DNA of 64,000 nt from Dipylidium caninum (GCA_017562135.1 QEYB01000100.1:1-64000), one strand, 5' to 3'. Shown: positions 48,840-60,420, counted from the stretch's first letter. The notes: a model not told the origin generated them from the sequence alone. A program made the numbers and translations.

Positions 48840-49955
48840 GAGGCAGGCAGTGTAGAATTTACCTGCAAGTAGAGAGACCATTTGCATATAAACATCACAG
48901 TCACCGTTTCCATCGTCCTAGAACTGTGGCGTGAGAAAGGAGTAAGAAGATTGCAGCACGACGGCTTGTTTGAGAGACACCGCATGGAGAGCGGGAAGGT
49001 CCAATCAAGTGAAGTTGTTTCTTCTCGGGCAGACCATCCACCAAGAACACGTCGACAGTTTCTCAGCCCGACGTCGTTCATTATGAAGTTTCCTAGCGAA
49101 AAATGCCTCAAAATGCCGCAACCTCGAGACATTTCTCCGGGCAACGTTAGATTACCAGATCATGGGAGGGGCGGTTTAACCCAATTAAGGAGACTGTCAT
49201 AGGCCAAAAACACCGTCATTCATTGCACACACCAATCGGCGAAAATTCCCCTCACTCTGCCCGTGGGACTGAGTTAAGCTTCCTTCTTTTTGAAAGGCCC
49301 TTTCTAGCTGAATTGAATGCCTTTCCTGGTAATAGCGTTGGTGTTAGTGCAGCAGAGAATTTACCAACAACTAGAGACACCATTTGTATGTAAATATCAA
49401 TACCGTTCTCATCGCTGCAGAACTCTGGCTTGAGAAGGGGTAAGCAGATTGTAGCCGGACAGCTTGCCCGAGAGACACCACCGTATGGAGCGAGCGAAGG
49501 TCCAGTCAAGTGGAGTTTCTTCTTCGCAGCTACACCACCCACCAAGAACAAGTCAACTATTTTTCAGGCTGGCGTCGATCATTGTGAGGTCTCATAAGGA
49601 GAAATACGTCACCACCTCAAGCACTTTCTACCCAGTGGTTGTTGATTCTGCCTTCCGCCAGCCGAGCAAATTCTGGACGTGTATCATTTTGGCTCAGAAT
49701 CCTCATTGTGACGCTCACGAGCATTCACTATTCATCATGACCACTTCATTCATTGTAGAGTCTCGTGGGAAAATTTACTGAAAAGTACCGCAACCGCAAG
49801 CCTTTGTCAATGGAACGTTAAAGTACCAGCTCATAGCCGTTGCATTTTAATTCAAGCATGGAGACAGATCGTCTTGGGCCAAAGCCACTTATCCCAATTG
49901 GCAAGGAAAGAAGAAAATCCCCCTCACTGTGCACTTGGGACCAAGTCGAATTGGC
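48840..49955 (-). repeat. Diverged tandem duplication, arm B' copy
   Basis: Inverted copy of the pair at 35415-36540. The open frames there (49464-49781 on +, 49252-49551 on -) read the same as in arm B. Confidence 0.6.
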
Positions 49956-50506
49956 TTTACTTGGAAAGGCCACCCCTAGCTCATCCAATATTCTAACTTC
50001 TGCTGTCCGCGCATAAAGTGGACATTGGGATTCTGTCTAAGAAGGCAATATTTAGCTCGGTCATACTGGAATTTCGACTTCATCAGTGTACCATTTCAAC
50101 ATTTTTTGACCCATCATCACTCGCATTCAACGAAACTCCCCTCCCCTTCTCTCCCACTCAAGCATAAAGTCAAAAATGTGATTGAGTGCAAAATTTCGCC
50201 GCGTAGCTTGACCACACGCTGCTTTCCCCTATTTCAACGCATTCATGACACACCCACACACATCCCTCACCTTTGAACATCCCATTGCATTTAGAACACT
50301 CTCCTCCACCCCATTTTCTGCAATTTACGCAAAGTGAACACCATTCACATTGATTTCTTTTTTGTTATTCCAAAATTTAACATCGCACCATTCACACATG
50401 GCACTGAGTCAACTGCATTGAGATATATGGGCCACCGCACGTTCTTGATTGAAGTAAATTAGTTGTGGAATGTGGCAATTGTGAACAAACCATGTTTTCC
50501 ATCTAG

Positions 50507-50652
50507 GAGTGTCCTCAAGGCATATTTTAGTAGGCTGTCAAGCACAGAGACCACTTTACCCTAGTTTGGTACCATTGAAAGCAGAACGAGATGCGAACAA
50601 TTTGGTAAAGCGTCAACCACCGAGGCAGGAAGGCGCTGAAGGCCTGCACCAG
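50507..50652 (+). CDS. Candidate internal exon, arm B'
   Basis: Inverted copy of 34711-34856 with the same acceptor, donor and protein sequence. On this arm it lies on the + strand, the same strand as the acidic-protein exon about 3.9 kb downstream, but phases do not link them directly. Confidence 0.3.
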
Positions 50653-52076
50653 GTAATGAGAGTGGGGGATGATTGTGAAAAGCAATGTATTGAAAAAGTT
50701 GTTTTAGCCTTATTTTAACCTTTGAGGAGAATATTTCCCCGCGAACACTTCCCTTTTTGTAGTTTCTATGTGTTGCCTTTGTCGCCTTAATCGTGTTTGA
50801 TTCACTTCATTGGTCGAATTTCGTTGGTGGTTAGCTTTCTGTCTGTTGCTTATTTCTCAATAGTCTCCCCCTAATTTTAATCCCGTTCTATCTATCTATC
50901 AACAATGAAGAAACAAGGCTTGCCAATATGCTAGGCTAAAGGCATGGATTCTGCATTTATAAGTGATTATGTCATGAAATTAGGACTGTTAGGAGATGTA
51001 TTCTTGCTGTTGTTGTCATTGCACTTTACAACGTGACGGAAAGCGTTTGTTAGCCTGTATGGCATCAAGTCATACTGTTGTAGCTTTTCTTGGTCTACAA
51101 TAAATAGGTACTAGCCATTTATGTGGCTGGAATACTTATTCACACCTTCTGGGGCTGCATAGCCTTGGTGTGGTGTAGACAAAAGTCAATAAAAGTCTTC
51201 TGTTTTGAGAAGAGGAGATATGACCTTGGAAAACATAAAGCAAGTGATTTTGTTATGGCAGTGGTCAAATGGAACTTAGATGAATAAATCGTGTCGTTCA
51301 CCGGCCCATGCTGGTGACGGTGAAAAGGAGGAGGAGTAGGAGGAGGAAGAGCATTTGAGGACGACGACCGTGGAATCCGTTTCACCATACACAAACGCTG
51401 CTGTTTAGACACAAAATTTGCCACATAATGGCGCAGAACGACGTCTTGAGTGTTTAGTTTAGTAATGACATCTCCATCAAAGTTTAGAACGGTTTATTTT
51501 CTTGTCCAACGGTCTGGCCGTCCCCTCTTCCCTTCCTGCTACACCAACAGTTTCATGCGATCACAGTAGAAATTCTTCGACGCCTAGTAAACGAGTCGTT
51601 GGGAGCCTGTGAAGTCCCCCGTTATGCCTCTTCTAATGCATGCGAGGTGAGCTGACGGGTTTAGTCTCTCACTCTGTAACAACGTCAACTGCCTCTCCGG
51701 TCGAGCGCAGGTTGAAGGCGGTGGCCTTCGGCGTGTGAATTGCCCGAAGATGCGACCCATCCAAGCAGTTTCACCGACTCGGTCAATTGGTGCTGCCCCC
51801 GCGTCTACTTGCTAGCACACGCGGGTGGTGAGAAAATCCTTGGCCTCAACGAGGACCACCAAAATTAGGCGGCCATTTTTATTCGTTCACAAAAGATGTC
51901 ATTGTTTTTACTGGGTGAACACACACACCCCACACGCGTAACCGCAGTAAAGCTAAGTGGATTAATGTGTACAGTACGTGTGCGTGCTTGCACAGCCCTA
52001 CCCACCAGGTTGGCGAGCAAATGGGGGCGGATGTTGAGAACGAAAAATCCAAATAAATTGTAATTAAAATACTGAC

Positions 52077-52759
52077 ACCTCGCCTCTTCCTTTTATGCCC
52101 CACTTGGGATGTCCAATAGCAAATCAAATTGGGGGTGGTGCTGCATTCTCGAGGCTGGTGTCAATTCACTCCCTTAATGCTTTTTTACTGGTATTTACTA
52201 ATTATTTGCCAGTTGAAAACCGAAGCATCTAATGCTTCCCCAACAAAACGAATCCTTCAGTGAGGGGTTCGGGGTCATTCTTGTCCTATCGCACACCGAA
52301 TCTTCACCATATTGCAGCTCTAATGAGGTTTTCGGGACTGACTTCGAATGGTTTTGCTAAAAAAAACTAATGACTATTTTCAATCGCACATTAACTCCTT
52401 TTGCAAGGAGAAATCCTCTCCTCCAGTATAAACTCAACAAACTTGTTTTTGGATTTGTGCTGCTGAATACGAAAGGAGTGGCATAAAATGCTTGGTGTTA
52501 GTTTTAGTGGGGCATTAAATGTTAGCGAAAAATTGCGCCACCTTCAAAAACGGTTCCTCACCACCCAAGGGAATAAGATCTAGCGGATTCCCATTGTACC
52601 TCCTGTCGCCTCACTTTTGTGACGAGAATCCGATTAAGCGCCTGCTCAGTAGATTTTCGTGCTCCATTAGTTTGTACCGCTGTCAGGCGCGTCTTTTACA
52701 AATGGGCGTAGGGGGCGCATCAGTGTAGCGCGGCAAGCTTTTACACGCAGTAGATACGT
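52077..52759 (-). pseudogene. Decayed duplicate of secreted-protein upstream region, arm B'
   Basis: Inverted copy of 32608-33290, with the same loss of the coding part. Confidence 0.5.
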
Positions 52760-52947
52760 CATATAACAACGAGCGCATTTCAAGCACGTTGACCGTTGAG
52801 ACCCGTTCGAGCTGATCACCTCGAGGTCCCTCTACCTCCACTTCCATCTCTTGTCCCCAGAGCTCGTCCACCGCCCCTACCCAAATGAGGCCAAAGATCC
52901 CCATTTCCCGCCATTTTGACACAGATGGCCAGTTTTGAAGCAAACAA

Positions 52948-52953
52948 TTTATT
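52948..52953 (-). terminator. Polyadenylation signal of secreted-protein gene (arm B')
   Basis: AATAAA on the minus strand, 65 bases after the stop of the gene at 53018-53227. Confidence 0.7.
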
Positions 52954-53017
52954 GGCCATAGGCTTCAAACCAACGTGACGTAATCTGTTCCCGATTGAAG
53001 CGGAAGGGTGCACGACT

Positions 53018-53227
53018 TCACTGGAGCTCCTTCAACAGTTTGGCAATTTGCTGCATCAGAGGGCTGTCGGCACAGATCTCTCTGAATTTGCGGTACTTGG
53101 CCATGGCCGAAAGCATGTCCATCTCCAAATCCTTGCACTCGGGGTGAGCCGCTTGAGCCACCGCCGTCAAGGCCTCGTGAATCACCATGACCACAGCGAA
53201 GCAGATGAGAAGACGGAAGAACTGCAT
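53018..53227 (-). CDS. Small secreted protein, 69 residues, arm B' copy
   Basis: Same gene as 32140-32349, in opposite orientation. One replacement, Glu59 to Gln (GAG to CAG, DSPLMQQ for DSPLMEQ), in the C-terminal helix of the mature peptide; signal peptide and both mature cysteines unchanged. TATA box, inverted CCAAT and AATAAA are also kept, so both copies appear able to be expressed. Confidence 0.75.
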   Translation of the reverse strand: MQFFRLLICFAVVMVIHEALTAVAQAAHPECKDLEMDMLSAMAKYRKFREICADSPLMQQIAKLLKELQ

Positions 53228-53267
53228 TGTCGTGTGAGTGGTATGAGAGACTCACGCCTCTTCCCTG

Positions 53268-53274
53268 TTTTATA
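53268..53274 (-). promoter_or_regulatory. TATA box of secreted-protein gene (arm B')
   Basis: TATAAAA on the minus strand, 41 bases before the ATG. Confidence 0.75.
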
Positions 53275-54518
53275 CTCTACTTTGGGCAATTCAACGTCCA
53301 ATCAGACTGAAGAGGGGTTTGGTTTTCGAGGTTGGTCCCACTTCACTTGAGTAGAGCTTTGAGGGGCTATTTACTAATTATTTGTCGCATGAAAGACCGA
53401 AATGTCTAATATTATTGCCTTGTTGCCATTCTCTGACATTACATCCCTCCGCAAGAATAGATTCTCTTCTCCAGCACCAACTCGACTCACTTATTTTCTA
53501 GTATTGTGTGACTTAATAGGAATTGAGTAGCATAAAACAGTCACCAAATGCCACGAAAAGCCCAACTGGTTACTCAACGCTAAATGGGGGACAAAACAAA
53601 GCGGATTCAAATTTTACGTCCCGTCGCCTCACTTTGTGACTAGGGGCCGAGTTAGCGCCTGTTAAGGAGATTTTCCTGCTCAATAAGTTTCCATGGCTGT
53701 CAGGTGCATCTTTCAGCAAGTTAACGTGGTAGGCGCAGCAGTGTAGCGTGACACTGTGTGGTCGAAGTGCAGTAGAAACCTTATATAAAATCGAGCTAGA
53801 CCCTTCCACGATTATTCAACGCTGGCAACACTGGACGAAGACCCTGCGACGCCGTGAGGAATGAATGTGTGCGTGGTTCCTTCCACACTCTCGACGACGA
53901 TGCGGAAGAAAGGGATGGGAACAGAAGAGTATGCTTTTCTGGTACAGCGTAAGAGTGACAGGCTGATGGACCACATGAAGCTACTGTCATTGATATCCCG
54001 ACTTTAGCCGCATTTCTTATTTAAACTATCACATGAGCGCCCTAATGGCAATTGCCAAGATTCCGAGTAAAACTGTCTCATCGCTTTCATTGAACGTCCA
54101 TCGCTATAACGCTGTCGCTGCAAATTATGCCGGCTACCGAGTCTGTCTTGTCTGTGTGCGCCCTACTTTATTGAATATTTCAGTAGGCAGGTTGGTCGAT
54201 TAAAATGAAACAAACTTCTGAGTAAGGTGTGGAATTATTGCCCACGTGGATGACATATAGCCGGCCACCGGGTTGTACCGCATTGTCACAACTCCTCAGT
54301 TGGGTCAAGAAAGGAACAGGGTGGTACAATCTTGAAAGTACTGTCGCCTGATTGGTAAATTGTATGTACAAAAAAGTCGCAGTCGGGGCAAATTCGTGTG
54401 ATTTAGGCGACTTCATTAAGTGACCGAATATTAGGACTTTACTCAGATGTCCGAATATCCATGGAGTCTCATTACTGTAGTTATAAGAGGTGTCTTAATT
54501 TGCGATTGTCGCCCCCAG

Positions 54519-54809
54519 ACTCGAGGATAACCACCCCCGCCTATCTCTTCCCTGTCTTCTGGCCCTCGCGGTCCTCACGGCCAGGGCCGAGTCACTCCAC
54601 GAACTGGCGAAAGGGGAAGATAACGAAGCAGATGATGACAATGACGATGACAATGACGATGATGATGATGAGGAGGAGGTGGTGGAGGAGGAGGAGGAGG
54701 AAGAAGAAGAAGAAGAAGAAGAAGACTATGGGATGCGAGTGAACCTGGGGATCAGCAACCAAGTAGAATTTTCCAACTGGCATATCCCCAACTTTATGCC
54801 CCTGCGCAG
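54519..54809 (+). CDS. Acidic secreted protein gene, exon with signal and Asp/Glu run
   Basis: Exon between CGCCCCCAG and GCGCAG|GTAAGA. It starts with one base completing an incoming codon, then LEDNHPRLSLPCLLALAVL and TARAESLHELAKG (signal-peptide-like with an A-R-A site), then about 35 Asp/Glu residues, then DYGMRVNLGISNQVEF. Near the end a run of four T (AATTTTCC, three T in arm B) shifts the frame, so the exon as given leaves two bases over and does not fit the next exon; with three T it would. Acidic runs of this type occur in secreted calcium-binding or matrix proteins, but no family is recognised. Confidence 0.5.
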
Positions 54810-55188
54810 GTAAGAAAGTGCGACAATCTGCAGAAAGGCCTCTTCTTGCTTACGATTTAAGGCCTCTGCGCAATGGATGCCTGCAATGCGAGTCTGTGGA
54901 AGTTAGGAGGACTGAAGACGGGCTAATCGAAGCCTCCCCGCTATATGTAATTCTGCTCCTCGCTCCGCGTACACAGCACCCTTTCGCACCACAGATCGTC
55001 TGTCAGCTGCGCGAGTCACCGCGAGTAAATTTGACCAGGGAAAAACGATGTCTCTGTGTTTACCGGGAGAAGAACCTTTTTGGCCTCGCAATGAGGGTGT
55101 TATACTCTCCACGCACAGAGTCGTTTTCATAGTCCGCAGCACGCTAGATAGCGCCGTCAGCTCCTCGGCTGCCGCGGCGGCCTCACAG

Positions 55189-55373
55189 CTCCAGTAAAGG
55201 GGGAATTGATCACCACACCCGAAGTTGATTTTACGCTAGATTGGGCTCACAAGTGGTGGTGGCAAAGGAATGCACTCATGTCACCGTTCAAACAGGCAAT
55301 CCTGAATCACGCTCCGCATGACCAAGAGGTGAAGCCAAAACCGAGACCACGCGATTGGGCGCAATGGTTACAA
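55189..55373 (+). CDS. Acidic secreted protein gene, middle exon
   Basis: Acceptor CTCACAG (an alternative AG six bases later keeps the same phase) and donor TTACAA|GTGAGT. It reads TTPEVDFTLDWAHKWWWQRN, then SPFKQAILNHAPHDQEVKP, ending PRDWAQWLQ in phase 0: rich in Trp and His, unlike the acidic exon before it. An in-frame TAG at 55149 limits it upstream. If not spliced at the donor, the frame stays open 38 codons more. No family recognised. Confidence 0.45.
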
Positions 55374-55474
55374 GTGAGTAAATTGCCGGGAGGAGGGAAG
55401 AAGAAATTCCCACCCGTGGAATCGGCGGCCGCAGACATCGAGGGTAACAATCATCGGATTTGTGCCTTTCCTAG

Positions 55475-55486
55475 TGGGCTGAGATG
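55475..55486 (+). CDS. Possible 12-base micro-exon
   Basis: TGGGCTGAGATG sits between a strong acceptor (TTGTGCCTTTCCTAG) and a strong donor (GTAAGA). It is in phase 0 at both ends and would add Trp-Ala-Glu-Met. Symmetric micro-exons are known in flatworm secreted-protein genes. Chance placement of the two sites is possible. Confidence 0.3.
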
Positions 55487-55952
55487 GTAAGATTTCTTCC
55501 TCACACGCCTTCCGCACCAAATAATAACTGTCCCTGTAGAGGAGGCGCTTGGACGTGAGGCAGTGCGGGGGTAAGAAGAAAAAGGACTATGGGATACACG
55601 CGGAATAAGAGCAGATTGAGTTGCCACAACGCGAAAATTTCATTCAACAGCACGCATAAGGGCACGGTCGCGCACAGTAATGTTGTAATTTTGCCAGATC
55701 TGTAGGAGATTCAGTGCGAGCACATAATTTTTATCTGCTACTTAACAATTTAGAGTAGCGCTTTCCACACATGCACGAGATTTGCCACAAAACCACTTGT
55801 AGTCCTCACATAGTCCACTTAACTGCCCATCATACGCCCTCCCGTGGCTCTATTTTTGTGGCGGCTAAAGCTCACGGGAGAGGAATGCAGACTTATGAAG
55901 TTCAGAGACTCTCTCCACCGTCTTTCGCCTATCGTACACCTCACGACTGCAG

Positions 55953-56174
55953 ATCCTACACATTTTACGGGGTAAAGTGACTCCGTCTCTACCACAAATG
56001 TGTGTGATGAACAGTCAATCTGTAACGTTGAATCGAAGGCCCGTCAAGACGGCAATCCTCTCTCTGACTAAGAGGGGTGTGAAAGTTCAGGGTGACGGTC
56101 AAATGCTTTACCTCACCAACCACAAGAAAAGTTGGTGGGGATGGCGAAATGTTGTATACATGATGGAGAATTAG
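55953..56174 (+). CDS. Acidic secreted protein gene, terminal exon
   Basis: Follows CACGACTGCAG and is open in phase 0 to a TAG after 73 codons, matching the phase of both the middle exon and the micro-exon. It reads SVTLNRRPVKTAILSLTKRG, then a basic, Trp-rich end (HKKSWWGWRNVVYMMEN). This is the only full, open copy; the other two A blocks carry broken or partial ones. The opposite strand also has a long frame here with a faint fibronectin type III look, so the strand assignment is not certain. Confidence 0.4.
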   Translation: MLHILRGKVTPSLPQMCVMNSQSVTLNRRPVKTAILSLTKRGVKVQGDGQMLYLTNHKKSWWGWRNVVYMMEN

Positions 56175-57339
56175 AAGGAGCAGTGAGTCCAGTGAGTTTC
56201 GACCGTGTAGGCTGTTGGTGTGGAGTCGGTGGTCGCGTCGTGGCATTCTCCAAATACAGCCACACGGTTTGCTATGAGTCAAATTTGATTTCTCCAGCTT
56301 CGCTCATTCCTCATGACTCGCCTGCCCAATCAAGATATTCTGTCCTTCCCCGTCTCTTGGAAGCGCCTGCTTTTTATAACCTCCACTTCCAACTACTCCC
56401 CGTCCTCAGTCAGCAAGCATTTTCCTCACAGAAAACTCCTCTTGTCCCCTCATGGACAGGTGGGTACGTTGAGGTGTCAAGTTAAAGGGGTGCGCACAAT
56501 TCGGTCGAGATTAACAGGCTGCGGACTGAATTGCTTTGGCGGTGTAAGTGGTCTTCTAAGCATGCTAATTGCCGCTCATAATGTGATTGGTGAGTGGAGT
56601 TCCAATCAAGAAGACGTACCTTAGCTGTCTGGCTGATGTTAAGTAAAGCATTTTCTTCCCCAATGCAGTCCCACAAAGTAATCGCGTAAGAAGCAGAAAA
56701 GTGCCCTTCGCTAGCGTAGAAAGGACCTTTGTGTGAGGTGAAGTGCAAGTTGTGAGCCACGATTATCAGTCGACTGGTCGCTTTACACTCACACCGCCTG
56801 AATGGTTTTGAGGAGATGTGCGAAAATGGCTTCGACGGAGCGGAGTAGGCTTAGACAATATGTAATATGCCACGCACACATTCAAAATCATTGCAGCATC
56901 GTTGGTGAGTAACGCTGAGCAAGGTGGAATATACACCAATGCAATGAATAATGACACGACAAAAATTCGACATTCTCATTTGCGGCAGTGGAGATGACCA
57001 GGTGAGTAATAATGGGATATTAGTAAACAATAGAAAATAACACTTGTGTGCTAGTTGCACAGAGGGAGACGGGCAGTGGTGCAATAATTGTTGAATAATA
57101 ATAGTAACAGTTAGTATTATTATCATTACTGTTATTATACACTATTATTAAATACTATGTGATTGTTTTAAGGGATCGGAGGTGGATGCGGACTGTGCGG
57201 TCAGGGATATTTGGGTGCGGCCGAGGATGCGATATGGACGGTGGCGGAATGAGCGGGTTCGTTCGTGAATGTCTAATTGCTTATTCTTGTTGCTTGGAAT
57301 TTATGGAGAACCATATGTGATGATAAAATCTGACAAGGT

Positions 57340-57528
57340 GTGCAGGTGGTATATAATAATGCGAGGGGCGGTTATGCTAAGTTGATTGGAAGGGAAAAAC
57401 AAGTAGTGGAGTCAGTTGACTTGTACCTCTTGTCGTCTGAGCTCATTAGTCAGACATTTGTCACTTTCATTGGTTCTAGCGACCGAGAACCACCTAGGAC
57501 TTTGCGGGTTGGCAAAGAACTTCTCTGA
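57340..57528 (+). CDS. Conserved ORF, possible terminal exon, block A copy 3
   Basis: Third copy of the 62-codon frame (28861, 43773), same protein. It lies 1.2 kb after the stop of the acidic-protein gene and is not required by it. Confidence 0.28.
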   Translation: MQVVYNNARGGYAKLIGREKQVVESVDLYLLSSELISQTFVTFIGSSDREPPRTLRVGKELL

Positions 57529-59291
57529 ACGTATTTGGCAATTCTGGCGGAAGCACTTTTGCGCGTTGCGGAAAAGGAGGCCACTTTACTAGTTCAGTCT
57601 CATAGGATATATTTGTTGGGCAGTAGGGTTTGTATGAGGAATTGCAAAATGGCTGCTAGCAGCTTATACGTGGACTTGAAACCCGAATGTTTGCCTTGGT
57701 AAGAAAAAGACTTTGTATAGTTTGGAGTGTCTTTGCTCGGAAGATGACTTTCACAGCCTCGACGGGGCGCTGCGTTCATGTCGTATCGGACCGAAGAGGC
57801 CGTCGACTAAATCCCCTGAGGACAGACAATTGGTATAAGATGTGTTGCTAGCCTGTGTTAAGTTCTATTTTGTAGAGGATTTGACGTAGCTTATGTGGTG
57901 CAAAGAGTGTTTTCACCATGATGTGACATCCGCCTTTGGGCTTGGCATCTTGTAAATTCCTCTGCTTTTTTCACATGGCTTCATTAGATGTGGACAATTT
58001 TTTTTTGGTACACGCGCTTCCTTCTAATCGAATTATCTGAAATGATAAGAGTTGAGTATATGAGCATTACACGTGTGGTGAGCGAGCTCATGCAAGTTAG
58101 TCTTAACATTTCATTTTGAAAATAGGATTTTTACGTGTGTGTGTTTGTGGGTGTGTATGTGTGTAGGTAGATAAGTAGGAGTTACGGTGTATCCCCGAGG
58201 CGTAACCGCCGAGGACGATAGTTAATGCTGCCCTCGATGTAAGAATCAAGTTATTTATCCATATTGGGGCATAGTTTTGAATAAAATTCATCCTTATTAC
58301 TTTGAATTATTTCAAACTGGTGTATTTTTACAACGCCATGCCTTGAGGAGGTAGGATTGAGCGCCTTTACGAAGAGTGATGCAAAGGACACTCGTTTGCA
58401 CGTACTGGCATCGAAGATCCTTCCCCTTTTCTTGATGTATCCACCCTTAAGAATGGCTGATGATGAGGTGAGGCTGTTAGAGAGGTGATATCTTGAGTGG
58501 AATTGTATATATATTATGACCGCTGGTAGTAATGACTGGCAAGAGATATCTCATCTAATCCACACTAAGGTACATTTTGCTATTGAAATCATTATTCCAT
58601 GAATGGCAGACTGTGAAATAAGAGGCATGTGGCATCCTTGTCTATGAGAGTAGATAAGCATTTCCATATAAGGGGATATTAGCTGTGCTGATTACATTTT
58701 CTTAGGCGTATGTAGGGGATGTGGTAAAGTTCAGAGGCTTCAATCTTCGTAGAGGTGGATAGTTGTTGTTGTTGGGGTATGGGCTTGTGCATGTGTTATC
58801 TTCTGTATTACCCGAGTGGTTGGGGCTTGTACGAAGAGGCAAGCGAGGCCACTGACCTGTGGGCGGTTATCCTGACTTTTCGGCAGTGCTATTTGACTGT
58901 TGAGGCTTATAAATGTGAGCGTTTTGTAGTCAGCAGTTTTCTGGTCACTTTGTGGTTTACTGGGAGTGAGGGAAGCCGACGTGCCCAGTTAGTGGAGGGA
59001 GTTAATGTGCAGTGGGAGTGTGGGTGGGTGGGTGGATTTGCTTTGGCAGTGGTGTATGCTGCCTGATTGAGTGAGTGAGTGAGTGAGTGAGTGAGGAGGG
59101 AGGGAGGGAGGGAGGGAGCGACTTGTAGGTTGATTTGAAGGTTTAGTTGTTTACAAGCGTTAACGAAATATGCCCTTTATAGGCGTATTAATATACCTGC
59201 GTCTCCTCCGTCTGCGTGTGTGTCTTCACATGGAACGCCTTGTGGAGCATTTATTTCCTTGTGATGGCACATAATCAGTGAGGTCCTCACA

Positions 59292-59498
59292 ATGGTGGCT
59301 TGCAGCGCCGAGATTGACGACGGTTTGATTTTGGTGGAAGAAGACAAACTGGACCAACTGTTTGCTCTCCGACCTATCTGGACTCGCCTCGTCTCGTCCC
59401 GCCTTGTCTGCTTTGTTTTGCCTTGCTCTGTTTGGACTACTGCAGTGAAATCAATTGCTGCTCTCACTACTCCTCCTTGTTATTGCATTCATATATGA
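59292..59498 (+). CDS. ORF shared with block A copy 2, unrecognised
   Basis: Starts at an ATG with MVACSAEIDDGLILVEEDKL and reads DQLFALRPIW. The first ~47 codons are the same at 45728. The copies diverge at the block border (ACTGCAG), so the downstream parts are unrelated. Could be a first coding exon; no donor site stands out. Confidence 0.2.
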   Translation: MVACSAEIDDGLILVEEDKLDQLFALRPIWTRLVSSRLVCFVLPCSVWTTAVKSIAALTTPPCYCIHI

Positions 59499-60420
59499 GA
59501 GCAAATGGAATGCCCAATAGACACGTCGAATGTGAAAGAGTTATGTTGGAGGTTGGGTTGGCGACTGTAATGAGGGTACTTAACTCTACATGAACATTTT
59601 GAAGACTTGAAACAGTAATCGGAAATGAATTGCGTTCGTCAATCCTCACATTGGTAGGTTGGGGCACCTTGTTTGAAGATGTATTATAGCAGGAATTCAG
59701 CAGCAGCAGCAGGAGCACCAGTCGCGGCCTATGTTAGAGGCGACGCGAGTGACACCTGAGCGCTACTTGATGAGAAGGTGGAGTAAGTAGTGGGGAGCAA
59801 GTTGCTCAACTAACTCATCAGCTCTCCTCCATCGGCATGGTGATAAGTGATTGGCGGGGTGGACACATAGGAAGCCATAGTTCTGCGATGTATTAGCATT
59901 TGATGAGTTACTGAGTGCGCCCACCTCGAATGTGCCATACTCGAATTGACATAGGATAATGGCTCAAAGTAGGAGTTTGAGGATAACCAGAAGCATTGAT
60001 AGGAGAAAGAAGAGGAAGAAGAAGAAGAAGGAGGAGGAGGAGGAGGAGGAGGAGGAGGAGCAGCAGAGGATGACTCTAACAATGCGGACGAGGGGGATTT
60101 GTGGCCCAAATAGTAGAGATGGGGAAGGGAAGGGGAGAATGTAGGAATGAAGGCGACTAGAGGGGAAGGAAACCATTATTCACTCTCACCTGATTGATGT
60201 CGAGGGCGATTAATGATGTGGGCAGGCGACCTCTGAAGCAGCAGACATGTGCCCTTTGCAAAAGGTATTTGAGGAGAGAGAATGGGCTAATGGTGAGTGG
60301 GAGAGAGAAGTGAATTGGGCTTAGTTGATTTGTGGATACATGACAGTGGTAGCTAAATGTGTGACGAGACTGAGGGCAACCAAATTGGTAGACAAAGGTT
60401 GGATTAGACTGCGCGGAGAT
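59446..60420. other. Single-copy region with GAA/GGA microsatellite
   Basis: No gene recognised. Holds a purine tract of GAAGAA then GGAGGA repeats at about 60007-60060, and a short CAG-type run near 59698-59712. The glutamate- or serine-rich frames across it are products of the repeat. Confidence 0.6.

Larger units (their letters stand above)
45891..55049 (-). repeat. Block B': right arm of the giant inverted repeat
   Basis: 9.16 kb, the reverse complement of 30321-40935 minus the 1.44 kb segment. Differences from B are scattered single bases and homopolymer or microsatellite length changes, so the two arms are either young or kept alike by gene conversion. The centre of the palindrome is a ~5 kb spacer (40936-45890). 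The stretches 46790-48880 and 50700-52070 hold no gene I recognise. Confidence 0.95.
55050..55539 (+). other. Single-copy join between B' and block A copy 3
   Basis: Only here in the window. It carries the middle exons of the acidic-protein gene, so this is the best candidate for the original arrangement of the locus before duplication. Confidence 0.6.
55540..59445 (+). repeat. Segmental duplication block A, copy 3 (complete)
   Basis: The longest A copy, 3.9 kb, covering all that is seen in copies 1 and 2. Ends at ACTACTGCAG, where copy 2 joins B'. It contains the intact terminal exon of the acidic-protein gene, the 62-codon ORF, GT-rich, GAGT and GGGA microsatellites (about 59067-59119), and an ORF beginning MVACSAEIDDGLILVEEDK at 59292 that is shared with copy 2 (45728). 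Confidence 0.95.
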
